DNA of 64,000 nucleotides from Sulfurifustis variabilis (GTDB taxonomy: Bacteria > Pseudomonadota > Gammaproteobacteria > Acidiferrobacterales > Sulfurifustaceae): contig NZ_AP014936.1 of assembly GCF_002355415.1 (NCBI RefSeq), positions 1,240,001-1,304,000 on the forward strand. The letters run 5' to 3'. The position numbers and the translations under genes were made by a program. Positions within the stretch are counted from its first letter, which is position 1; each line of letters opens with the position of its first letter. Of this stretch, positions 56,880-64,000 are shown piece after piece. The notes beneath the pieces are model-generated. The model ran no database searches. It saw only the letters and a program-made list of their open reading frames with translations, and was not told the origin of the DNA.

Positions 56880-57509
56880 ATGGAAAAATATCTGTTCATG
56901 CGGGGGGTCCTGAAGCGGCTTGCCGAAGACCGCTTCCTGTGCCGCGGCGTGGCGATCGGCCTGAAGGTGGGCGCCGCCATGATCGTCCTCTTCAGCCTCA
57001 CGACTTTCTTCTCGGCCGGTCGCCTGATCTTCGATCTCTCGGCTAACGGAATCCCGGGCGGGGTGCTGTTCGAGGTCTTCTACGTGCTGGCCGTCTACGC
57101 CGCCGCCCATACCCTGCTGTTGCGTTCCCAGGACGCTGACGCCGTCAGATCCGGCGAGTTCGTCGCCCTGCGGCTGGCCCCGGTCGTCATCCGCGGGCTG
57201 GCGGAAGCGTATGCGGCCTTCGTCGCGCTGGTCGCGATCGGTGGGGGGCTGTTCGTCTGGTTCACCAATCTCGGCGTCGAAAAGGTCCTGGATCCCGTGA
57301 CTCGCTCTTTCTTTCCGACCGTCCGGGAGAACCCGAGCTTCATGGGCGGGATCGAGTTCATGGTGAGCGGCGTCGTGACGGCATTTGCGGTCCTGCTGGT
57401 CGCCTACGTCCTCGCAGAGGCGCTGCAGTTCGCCACGCGCTCGCTCCGCCCCGCCGAGGCGGTACGTAATGGCGCGGAGGATCGCCTGCGCGCCCGCTTC
57501 GGCTCCTGA
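56880..57509 (+). CDS. YqhA-like / UPF0114-type membrane protein
   Basis: A 209-residue protein with four hydrophobic segments (AIGLKVGAAMIVLFSLTTFF, VLFEVFYVLAVYAAAHTLLL, AYAAFVALVAIGGGLFVWFT, VSGVVTAFAVLLVAYVLAEA). It resembles the UPF0114/YqhA group, of unknown function. It is divergent from thyA. An upstream ATG at 56799 gives a poor N-terminus. Confidence 0.6.
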   Translation: MEKYLFMRGVLKRLAEDRFLCRGVAIGLKVGAAMIVLFSLTTFFSAGRLIFDLSANGIPGGVLFEVFYVLAVYAAAHTLLLRSQDADAVRSGEFVALRLAPVVIRGLAEAYAAFVALVAIGGGLFVWFTNLGVEKVLDPVTRSFFPTVRENPSFMGGIEFMVSGVVTAFAVLLVAYVLAEALQFATRSLRPAEAVRNGAEDRLRARFGS

Positions 57510-57515
57510 CACCCC

Positions 57516-58202
57516 TCAGCGCGCGAACAGCCGTACCCGCCGGTACTTGAAGAAGGGGATCAGCGCCATCCCCGCGATAAAACCTCCGATGTGCGCCCCG
57601 AAGGCGACGCCTCCCTCGCCCGCAGGGGCCAGGGCCGAGCTCACGAGCTGCAGCACGAACCACAGGCCGAGCACCAACATGGCGGGTAGGTGCACGAGCC
57701 GCGAAAAGAATCCGAGCGGGATCAGGACGAGGACGTGCGCGCGGGGGTAGAGCAGCAGATAGGCGCCGAGCACCCCCGAGATCGCACCGCTTGCTCCGAT
57801 CATGGGAACCGTCGAATCGGGGTCCGGGAACGCCTGCACCAGAGCCGCCGCCACGCCGCAGACGAGATAGAAAACGACGAACCGCACGTGGCCCATGGCG
57901 TCCTCGATGTTGTTGCCGAAGATCCAGAGGTAGAGCATGTTGCCGAGCAGGTGCATGATGCTGCCGTGCAGGAACATGGACGTGAATACCGTCATCGCGG
58001 GCGGTACGAGATGCAGCTCCGGGGGAAGACTTTCGTAACCGAAGAGCGTCGCGGGTATCACGCCCAGGCTGACGACCGCGGCCTGAAAGCCGCGTTGACC
58101 GAGCGAGATCTGCCAGAGAAAGATCGCGGAACACGCGACGATGAACGTCACCGTCACGAACGGCGTGATGCGGGTGGGGACGTCATCGCGCAGGGGAATC
58201 AT
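57516..58202 (-). CDS. Rhomboid-family intramembrane serine protease
   Basis: A 228-residue polytopic protein. The catalytic Ser is in GASGAISGVLGAYLLLYPRA, the His in FGAHIGGFIAGMALIPFFKY, and the HxxxN motif in FLHGSIMHLLGNMLYLWIFG. It cleaves transmembrane substrates in the lipid bilayer. Its start overlaps the mtfA stop (ATGA). Confidence 0.9.
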   Translation of the reverse strand: MIPLRDDVPTRITPFVTVTFIVACSAIFLWQISLGQRGFQAAVVSLGVIPATLFGYESLPPELHLVPPAMTVFTSMFLHGSIMHLLGNMLYLWIFGNNIEDAMGHVRFVVFYLVCGVAAALVQAFPDPDSTVPMIGASGAISGVLGAYLLLYPRAHVLVLIPLGFFSRLVHLPAMLVLGLWFVLQLVSSALAPAGEGGVAFGAHIGGFIAGMALIPFFKYRRVRLFAR

Positions 58203-58969
58203 CCGACGTCTCCGAGCAGTGCGTACGTGTCGAGGCGATAGAAGCGGGCAAGCTGGGCGTACACGTCGGGGAAATCGTCTCGGATCAGACCCGGCGCCGT
58301 GAAGAACGTCTCGCTCGCCACGGCGAAGAACTCGGCCGGATCGCTCGCGCCATACGGGTCGAGGCCCGTTTCGTCGTCCTGCTCGACCTGCTCGCCGAAC
58401 CGTTCATACGCTTTCGTGAACACGTCACTCCAGGCCCGTGCCGACATGCCGGCATGCAGGGGAGGAAAGCCGTCGGCGGGTCCGTTGAGGACGTCCAGCT
58501 TGTGCGCGCATTCGTGAATCACGAGGTCCCGGTCTATCGATTCCGATTCTTCCTCGATCGCCGCCCAGGACAGCACCATGGGTCCCTGTGACAGCGACTG
58601 CCCGCAAAGATCGCGCGTCTCTCGATGCACGACCCCGGCCTCGTCCATGTACTCGTCGTGAACGCGAAAGTCGCCGGGATAAACCACTATATCCGACCAC
58701 CCGGCATAGAAGTCGAGCCCGAGATGCAGCACCGGCAGACAGGCCTTCGCGGCGACCACGGCCCGTACGGAAGCGTCGATCTCGAATCCGGCCGTTCCCT
58801 CGAAGCGTTTGGAAGCCAGGAACTGCCCGGCGAGCTCACGCAGCCGACGCCGCTCCCGGTCGGGCAAGGCCTGCGCGCAGGGGGTACGCGCGAGCGCCTC
58901 GGCCCAATCGCCGTCGGCCACGTGTATCCGTCGGCGTCGAAGCCGTTTGTACCACGACCGCAGTGACAC
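58199..58969 (-). CDS. mtfA: Zinc-dependent peptidase MtfA
   Basis: A 256-residue soluble metallopeptidase. The zinc motif HECAHKLDVLNG matches the HEXXH of MtfA, followed by the late DPYGASDPAEFFAVASETFF. In E. coli MtfA binds the glucose repressor Mlc and controls ptsG. GTG 58967-58969 was chosen because the upstream in-frame codons are not protein-like. It lies next to pgi, which fits a carbon-metabolism role. Confidence 0.87.
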   Translation of the reverse strand: MSLRSWYKRLRRRRIHVADGDWAEALARTPCAQALPDRERRRLRELAGQFLASKRFEGTAGFEIDASVRAVVAAKACLPVLHLGLDFYAGWSDIVVYPGDFRVHDEYMDEAGVVHRETRDLCGQSLSQGPMVLSWAAIEEESESIDRDLVIHECAHKLDVLNGPADGFPPLHAGMSARAWSDVFTKAYERFGEQVEQDDETGLDPYGASDPAEFFAVASETFFTAPGLIRDDFPDVYAQLARFYRLDTYALLGDVG

Positions 58970-58994
58970 GGATGTCCGGCTCAATGCCGGTAGT

Positions 58995-60365
58995 CTAGGG
59001 ACCTTTCGCTTCCCCGCGCAAATGCGCGATCGCCAGGCGCTTGCCGCTCTCCACGGCCGGCTGGTCGAGCGGATCGATGCCATACAGCAGCCCGGCATAG
59101 ATCGTCGCGCGCTGGTAGAGATCGATGAGCTGACCCAGCACGTGCGCATCGAGTTGCGGGAGGGTGATCGTGAGATTGGGGTGACCGTAGTCGGTGATCA
59201 CCTGTCGAGTGGCCCGGAACTCGGCGTCGAGCACGTCGTGCAGCGCACGGCCGTCGAGGAAGGGGAAGGCCGCGCGGCTGGCGTCGTCGAGCGGAACGTC
59301 GATGCGGTGCGCCCAGGCATCGAGAGCGATGAAAGCGAACATCAGGTCTCGGGGCGATTCCAGGTACATCTGGAGCTGGCTGTGCTGGTCCACGGCCCCC
59401 AGGGCGGGCACCGGAAGCGTCCCGGCCGGCGTTCCGTCGGCGCGACGCTTGCCGAGCGATTCGGCCCAGAGCTGACGATACCAGTCGCCGAAGAGGCGCA
59501 GGCTGTGGATGTAGGGCATCAGAACCGAAACCCGCTTGTTCCGGCGGGTGTGCAGCAGGAAGTACAAGGCCGCCATCTCGAGCGCCGGGTTGGTCCCGGC
59601 CTGGGGCGCATCGCAGCGCGCGGCCGATGCCGTCGCGCCTTCCAGCAACCCCCGGATGTCGACCCCTGCCGCGGCGAGCGGCAGCAGCCCGACGGCGGTC
59701 AGCACGGAGTAACGTCCACCCACGCGGGGGGGTACGGGCAGGGCGGCGAGGCCTTCATCGCGGGCGAGCGCACGCAGCCAGCCCTGCTGCGGATCGGTGA
59801 CGATCCACTGATGGTCGCGGGCAGACGGTCCGCGCGTTCGCCTCAGCCAGTCGCGCAGGACGAGGTACTGCACGGCGGTCTCAACGGTGCCACCCGACTT
59901 GCTGATGGCGACCACCGCGGTGCGCGCGGAATCGAGGCGCGCGAGCAGGTCATGCAGGAAGTCCGGATCGATGTTGTCGAGAAAGTGAAGCCGCGGCGTG
60001 TCCGGCTTCCGGTCTCCGTGGGCGAGCGCCTGCAATACGGCCATCGCGCCCAGGTTCGAGCCGCCGATGCCGATCACGACCACGTCCGCAAAGGCGCGCA
60101 AGCGGGCGGCCTCCGCCTCGATCGCAGTCAGCGATTTCGGCAGCTCTTCGTGCAGGTTGAGGGAGGCGTACTCGGCGTCGAGGCCGCCCTGGCGGCGGCG
60201 TGTCACAAGCTCGTGGACGCGGGCGAGCTCGCCGGCAAGACCGTCCAGTTCCGCACGCGGCAGGCCGCCGGCGCCGACGGCCCCGGTGTACATCGCCGAG
60301 GTGTCTATGCGCAGCGCCTTCCCGGAGAGTGGCGCCGGACTTTTGTTCTTGTGTTCCGTGTGCAT
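58995..60365 (-). CDS. pgi: Glucose-6-phosphate isomerase
   Basis: A 456-residue enzyme of the shorter Pgi class; E. coli Pgi is about 550. It has VVVIGIGGSNLGAMAVLQAL, VVAISKSGGTVETAVQYLVL, and ALGAVDQHSQLQMYLESPRD. It interconverts glucose 6-phosphate and fructose 6-phosphate. The start is ATG 60363-60365. Confidence 0.93.
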   Translation of the reverse strand: MHTEHKNKSPAPLSGKALRIDTSAMYTGAVGAGGLPRAELDGLAGELARVHELVTRRRQGGLDAEYASLNLHEELPKSLTAIEAEAARLRAFADVVVIGIGGSNLGAMAVLQALAHGDRKPDTPRLHFLDNIDPDFLHDLLARLDSARTAVVAISKSGGTVETAVQYLVLRDWLRRTRGPSARDHQWIVTDPQQGWLRALARDEGLAALPVPPRVGGRYSVLTAVGLLPLAAAGVDIRGLLEGATASAARCDAPQAGTNPALEMAALYFLLHTRRNKRVSVLMPYIHSLRLFGDWYRQLWAESLGKRRADGTPAGTLPVPALGAVDQHSQLQMYLESPRDLMFAFIALDAWAHRIDVPLDDASRAAFPFLDGRALHDVLDAEFRATRQVITDYGHPNLTITLPQLDAHVLGQLIDLYQRATIYAGLLYGIDPLDQPAVESGKRLAIAHLRGEAKGP

Positions 60366-60419
60366 GAACGCGAGCGGGGCGGAAAACGATACCGCGCGGC
60401 TATGTTAGCACAGGGCGGA

Positions 60420-61274
60420 TCAGCGCCCGGCGTGTTCGGCGGCTTCGAGGGTATTCGACAGGAGCGTGGCGACCGTCATGGGGCCGACCCCGCCCGGCAC
60501 GGGGGTGATCCAGGACGCGCGTGCACGCGCGCGCTCGAACTCGACGTCGCCGCTGAACTTTCCGTCCGGCATGCGGTTGATGCCGATGTCGACGACGATC
60601 GCGCCCGGTCTGATCCAATCCCCCTTGACGAGGCCGGGTCGCCCCACGGCGACGACGAGCACTTCCGCGCGTCCCACGTGTTCGGCGAGGTTCCGGGTCG
60701 CGCTGTGGCAGACGGTGACCGTGCAGCCGGCGAGGAGCAGTTCGAGGGCCATGGGGCGGCCCACATGATTCGAGGCGCCGACCACGACTGCGTGCTTGCC
60801 GCGGAGCGGCATGCCGGTGCTCTCGAGCAGCCGCATGACACCCCAGGGCGTGCAGGGACGAAGCCGCGGCTTGCGGAGCACCAGGCGACCCATGTTGCAG
60901 GCGTGGAAGCCGTCGACATCCTTGGCGGGATCGATCCGTTCGATTACCGCGTCGGCGCTGATCTGCGGCGGCAGGGGCAGCTGAACGAGGATTCCGTCGA
61001 CATCGCCGCGGCCGTTGAGTTCGTCGACGAGCGCGAGCAGGTCGCGCTCGCTCGTGCTGGACGGGAGATCGTAGGAGAACGAAAGCATGCCGACCTCGTC
61101 GCAGGCCCGACGCTTGTTACGCACGTAGACCTCGGAGGCGGGATCCCGGCCGACGAGGATCACCGCGAGGCCGGGTGCGCGCCGGCCGGCTGCGAGGCGC
61201 GCTTCGACCCGCGCCTTGATGCCGGTTCGAAGGGCAGCGGCAATGCGCTTTCCGTCGATCACGTGCGCGCTCAA
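60420..61274 (-). CDS. folD: Methylenetetrahydrofolate dehydrogenase / cyclohydrolase
   Basis: A 284-residue bifunctional one-carbon enzyme. It shows [20 protein letters not shown] with the catalytic Lys region, [46 protein letters not shown] and the [20 protein letters not shown] signature. From TTG 61272-61274 the N-terminus ([11 protein letters not shown]) lines up with the family. An in-frame ATG at 61313 would add 13 residues. Confidence 0.93.
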   Translation of the reverse strand: MSAHVIDGKRIAAALRTGIKARVEARLAAGRRAPGLAVILVGRDPASEVYVRNKRRACDEVGMLSFSYDLPSSTSERDLLALVDELNGRGDVDGILVQLPLPPQISADAVIERIDPAKDVDGFHACNMGRLVLRKPRLRPCTPWGVMRLLESTGMPLRGKHAVVVGASNHVGRPMALELLLAGCTVTVCHSATRNLAEHVGRAEVLVVAVGRPGLVKGDWIRPGAIVVDIGINRMPDGKFSGDVEFERARARASWITPVPGGVGPMTVATLLSNTLEAAEHAGR

Positions 61275-61349
61275 GATGGGAAGTCCCCGCTCAAAGGGCA
61301 CGCATGATCGCATGCACGCCGGGAGCCGCCAAGCACGCGGTCGGGCTCG

Positions 61350-61378
61350 TTGACGCTCTCAGGGGCCGTGCGTATAGT
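61350..61378 (+). promoter_or_regulatory. Sigma70 promoter for tRNA cluster
   Basis: TTGACG (61350-61355), 17-bp spacer, TATAGT (61373-61378). The next bases (TCCGCGCTCGCC) form a GC-rich discriminator typical of stringently controlled stable-RNA promoters. It lies 144 bp upstream of tRNA-Pro. Confidence 0.75.
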
Positions 61379-61522
61379 TCCGCGCTCGCCGCCGGGGAGC
61401 GGCGAGCCGGCCGGTAGGTCACCGAGCCGGGTTCGAGCAATCAACCGAGCAGCCCGGCGACGCCGGTGACATTGGGTCGGTCGCGACGGGCGCAGCACCA
61501 CCCGGGCCGGTAACGGCCCCGA

Positions 61523-61599
<77 letters not shown>

Positions 61600-61640
61600 T
61601 CTTGCAAGCCGTGGGCGCCTGGTCGACGATTCGTCTGCAG

Positions 61641-61717
61641 GCGCCCGTAGCTCAAGCGGATAGAGCACCAGCCTTCTAAGCTGGGGGTTACAGGTTCGAT
61701 TCCTGTCGGGCGCGCCA
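61641..61717 (+). tRNA. tRNA-Arg (TCT)
   Basis: A 77-nt cloverleaf, GCGCCCGTAGCTCAAGCGGA at the 5' end, anticodon TCT in CTTCTAA, T-loop GTTCGATTC, encoded CCA. Reads AGA/AGG. Confidence 0.97.
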
Positions 61718-61813
61718 GTCCAGCCGTTCCGGGGCAAGGGCGAGCAGCCGGCCCGCCGTTTTGGTGGACGCTCGGCGGCGATACAGGCGTACGTTATAAT
61801 GTCGCCGCAAATG

Positions 61814-61890
61814 GTGAGCGTAGCTCAGTTGGTTAGAGTCCCGGATTGTGATTCCGGTTGTCGTGGGTTCGAGTCCCATCGCTCACCCCA
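61814..61890 (+). tRNA. tRNA-His (GTG)
   Basis: A 77-nt cloverleaf with anticodon GTG in TTGTGAT, T-loop GTTCGAGTC, encoded CCA. The G at 61813 would be the G-1 identity base, pairing with discriminator C. Confidence 0.97.
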
Positions 61891-61963
61891 GTCGTGTCCC
61901 TCCGGGAGGATGCGGCGCTGAGGCCGCACCACCGCGTTTCGTTCTACGCCTCCTCAGCAGCAC

Positions 61964-62039
<76 letters not shown>

Positions 62040-62135
62040 TTTTCCCGCTACCCGGTTACGGGGCCCCCACGGGGCCTCGCCCTCGTGTCCCCACCGTTCG
62101 GCCGCAATCGTGATCTAATAAGGAAGCGGGCGCGG

Positions 62136-62220
62136 GCGAATGTGGCGGAACTGGTAGACGCGCTGGACTTAGGATCCAGTGGGGAAACCCATGGGAGTTC
62201 GAGTCTCCCCATTCGCACCA
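62136..62220 (+). tRNA. tRNA-Leu (TAG)
   Basis: An 85-nt class II tRNA with a long variable arm (TGGGGAAACCCA). Anticodon TAG in CTTAGGA, T-loop GTTCGAGTC, encoded CCA. It is the last tRNA before tig. Confidence 0.97.
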
Positions 62221-62298
62221 ATCCTTGGCCGGCTGGGGTCAAAACGGTAGGATCGGCCGGAATACGGGCAGCAAAAGCATAAGCGAGAGAAAGCAGAG

Positions 62299-63609
62299 AT
62301 GCAGGTATCCGTCGAAAGCATTGGGACCCTGGGGAGGCGTCTTACGGTGGCCGTCCCGGCCGAGCAGTTCGAGCAGGCCTTCGCCGAGCGGCTCAACCGC
62401 CTGTCGCGGCAGGTGAAGCTTCCCGGATTTCGTCCGGGCAAGGTGCCGACGAAAGTGGTAGAGGCGCGGTATGGGGGCAAGCTGCTCGAGGAGGTAGCGG
62501 GCGACCTGATCGAGACCACGCTCCGCGAGGCGATCGGGACGCAGGGGCTCAAGCTCGCCGGTGGCACGCGAATCCGTCACAAGCCGCTCGCCCGGGGCCA
62601 GAGTTTCGAGTACACGGCGGAGTTCGAGGTATTCCCCGAGGTTCGCAAGCTGGATCTGGCGGGGGTCGAGATCGAGCGGCCGAGCGTCGGCATCGCCGAC
62701 GAGGACGTGGAGCGGACGATCGAGACGCTGCGTCAGCAGCGCGTGACCTGGAACCCGACCGACCGGGCGGCGCAGCGTGGCGACCGGTTGATGATCGACT
62801 TTGTGGGGCGCCTGGACGGCGCCGAGGTGGAGGGTGCGAAGGGTCAGAATGCGACCGTCGTGCTGGGGAGCGGGACCTTCGTCTCGGGCCTCGAAGACGG
62901 ACTCATCGGCGCCAAGACGGGGGAAAGCCGGGAAGTCCCGGTCGCGTTTCCGAGCGACTATCGGCACGCTCCGCTGGCCGGCAAGACGGTGCAGTTCGAG
63001 GTCAAGGTGAACGAAGTCGCGGAACCCGTACCGCCCGCCGTGGACGAGGAGTTCGCGAAGGCGCTGGGCGTCCAGGACGGCGGCGTCGAGAAGCTGCGCG
63101 CCGAGGTGAAAGCGAATCTCGAGCGTGAAGCGGCCGGGCGCGTGCGAGCGGTGCTGCGCCGCAACGTCATGCAGGCACTGTTGCGGGCGAACCCGATGGA
63201 GACACCCGCAAGCCTGGTCGCCGCAGAAATCGACCGGATGAAACGCATCGCCGAGGCCATGCGCGGCGCCGGCACTCCGCCGGTTGCGGAAGGTGCCGAC
63301 GACGAGCTTTATCGTAAGCGGGCGACGGTACGCGTGGCGCTCGGGCTGATTCTGGCGGAGATCGTTCGCGCGCGCGGGATCAAGCCCGATCCCGCCCGGG
63401 TACGGGCCCGGGTGCAGGAGATGGCCCAGGATTACGATGCGCCGGAGAAGTTCGTGGAGTGGTACTACGCGGACCCCGAGCGCCTCGGCGAAATCGAGTC
63501 GACGGTGATGGAGGAACGGGTGGTGGAGGAGCTGTTGGCGACCGCACAGGTGCGCGACGCACCGGCGGGTTTCCAGGAGCTTCTGAAGATGGACGTTTCG
63601 ATCGATTAG
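62299..63609 (+). CDS. tig: Trigger factor
   Basis: A 436-residue ribosome-associated chaperone. The N-domain has the ribosome-binding signature [17 protein letters not shown]. The FKBP-type isomerase domain covers [20 protein letters not shown], and the C-terminal arms follow ([20 protein letters not shown]). It is immediately upstream of clpP, the usual tig-clpP-clpX order. Confidence 0.96.
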   Translation: MQVSVESIGTLGRRLTVAVPAEQFEQAFAERLNRLSRQVKLPGFRPGKVPTKVVEARYGGKLLEEVAGDLIETTLREAIGTQGLKLAGGTRIRHKPLARGQSFEYTAEFEVFPEVRKLDLAGVEIERPSVGIADEDVERTIETLRQQRVTWNPTDRAAQRGDRLMIDFVGRLDGAEVEGAKGQNATVVLGSGTFVSGLEDGLIGAKTGESREVPVAFPSDYRHAPLAGKTVQFEVKVNEVAEPVPPAVDEEFAKALGVQDGGVEKLRAEVKANLEREAAGRVRAVLRRNVMQALLRANPMETPASLVAAEIDRMKRIAEAMRGAGTPPVAEGADDELYRKRATVRVALGLILAEIVRARGIKPDPARVRARVQEMAQDYDAPEKFVEWYYADPERLGEIESTVMEERVVEELLATAQVRDAPAGFQELLKMDVSID

Positions 63610-63625
63610 AGGTGCATATTCCAGC

Positions 63626-64000
63626 ATGAGCATGAACGAATTGCGGTACGGCGGCGCCCAGGAGGCGCAGGCGCTCGGTCTGATTCCCATGGTGATCGAG
63701 ACCACGGGGCGGGGCGAACGGGCTTACGACATCTACTCGCGCATGCTCAAGGAGCGCGTGGTGTTCCTGGTGGGTCCGGTCGAGGACCACATGGCGAATC
63801 TCGTTGTGGCGCAGCTGCTTTTCCTCGAGTCGGAGAATCCCGACAAGGACATTCATCTGTACATCAACTCGCCCGGCGGCGCGGTAAACGCCGGCCTCGC
63901 CATCTACGACACCATGCAGTTCATCAAGCCTGACGTCTCCACGGTGTGCATCGGCCAGGCGGCGAGCATGGGCGCGCTGCTGCTCGCGGGCGGCACGAAG
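63626..64000 (+). CDS. clpP: ATP-dependent Clp protease proteolytic subunit (partial)
   Basis: The first 125 residues of ClpP; the end is outside the window. It shows [20 protein letters not shown], the [12 protein letters not shown] strand, [20 protein letters not shown], and the catalytic Ser in [14 protein letters not shown]. It forms the tetradecameric protease that partners ClpX or ClpA. Confidence 0.95.
   Translation, partial: MSMNELRYGGAQEAQALGLIPMVIETTGRGERAYDIYSRMLKERVVFLVGPVEDHMANLVVAQLLFLESENPDKDIHLYINSPGGAVNAGLAIYDTMQFIKPDVSTVCIGQAASMGALLLAGGTK

Overview
The window is GC-rich chromosomal DNA that looks gammaproteobacterial. It carries AcpH, GreB, SlyX, MipA/OmpV, MtfA, TraB/GumN and FimV homologues and the gene order leuC-leuD-leuB-asd-fimV. 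A sulfur-oxidiser-related lineage (Chromatiales or Acidiferrobacterales) is possible but is only an inference. Most of the window is dense housekeeping sequence with short gaps and many 4-bp start/stop overlaps. It also holds a dispersed family of palindromic repeats built on CCCTCTCCC/GGGAGAGGG.

Layout. 1-2.2 kb: a truncated OmpR-type sensor kinase and its response regulator, divergent from a Spy/CpxP-like periplasmic protein, with paired 5-bp repeat boxes between them. 2.5-5.4 kb: greB, then an M20 amidohydrolase overlapping a YbdK-type carboxylate-amine ligase. 5.6-11.8 kb (minus): livK-livH-livM-livG-livF followed by mmsA, a branched-chain amino acid uptake and valine catabolism set. 12-20 kb: acpH, a small Cys-containing protein, a 700-bp repeat-rich gap, an FAD oxidoreductase with a Rieske domain, a DUF1820 protein, an MFS exporter, a Ser/Thr kinase-WD40 fusion and slyX.

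20-27.3 kb is an accessory island and the least ordinary part. It has a 22-nt poly-G tract just before a frameshifted ORF, a second ORF broken exactly at an A_AAA_AAG heptamer, one well-formed integron attC site and a partly decayed second one. It also has cassette-like genes, a diverged 3' fragment of dsbB about 2 kb from an intact dsbB, and a set of small accessory genes (cupin, NfeD-like, alkyltransferase-like protein, methyltransferase, YCII-like protein). No integrase gene lies in the window, so it resembles a cluster of attC sites lacking an integrase.

27.4-34.2 kb: an AraC regulator divergent from a methyltransferase, two exported proteins and a large secreted subtilase. 34.2-42.3 kb (minus): metH, a small protein resembling the N-terminal core of sulfur oxygenase reductases, and a translationally coupled pair of ATP-grasp enzyme and zinc metallopeptidase. 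The peptidase carries a roughly 178-residue Arg/Lys-rich extension. A TraB/GumN protein follows. 42.3-54.7 kb: mipA, aroC, an MFS permease, a LysR regulator divergent from leuCDB, asd and fimV. 54.7-61.3 kb (minus): thyA-folA-outer membrane protein, rhomboid-mtfA, pgi and folD. 61.3-64 kb: a sigma70 promoter upstream of five tRNA genes (Pro, Arg, His, Lys, Leu), then tig and the start of clpP.
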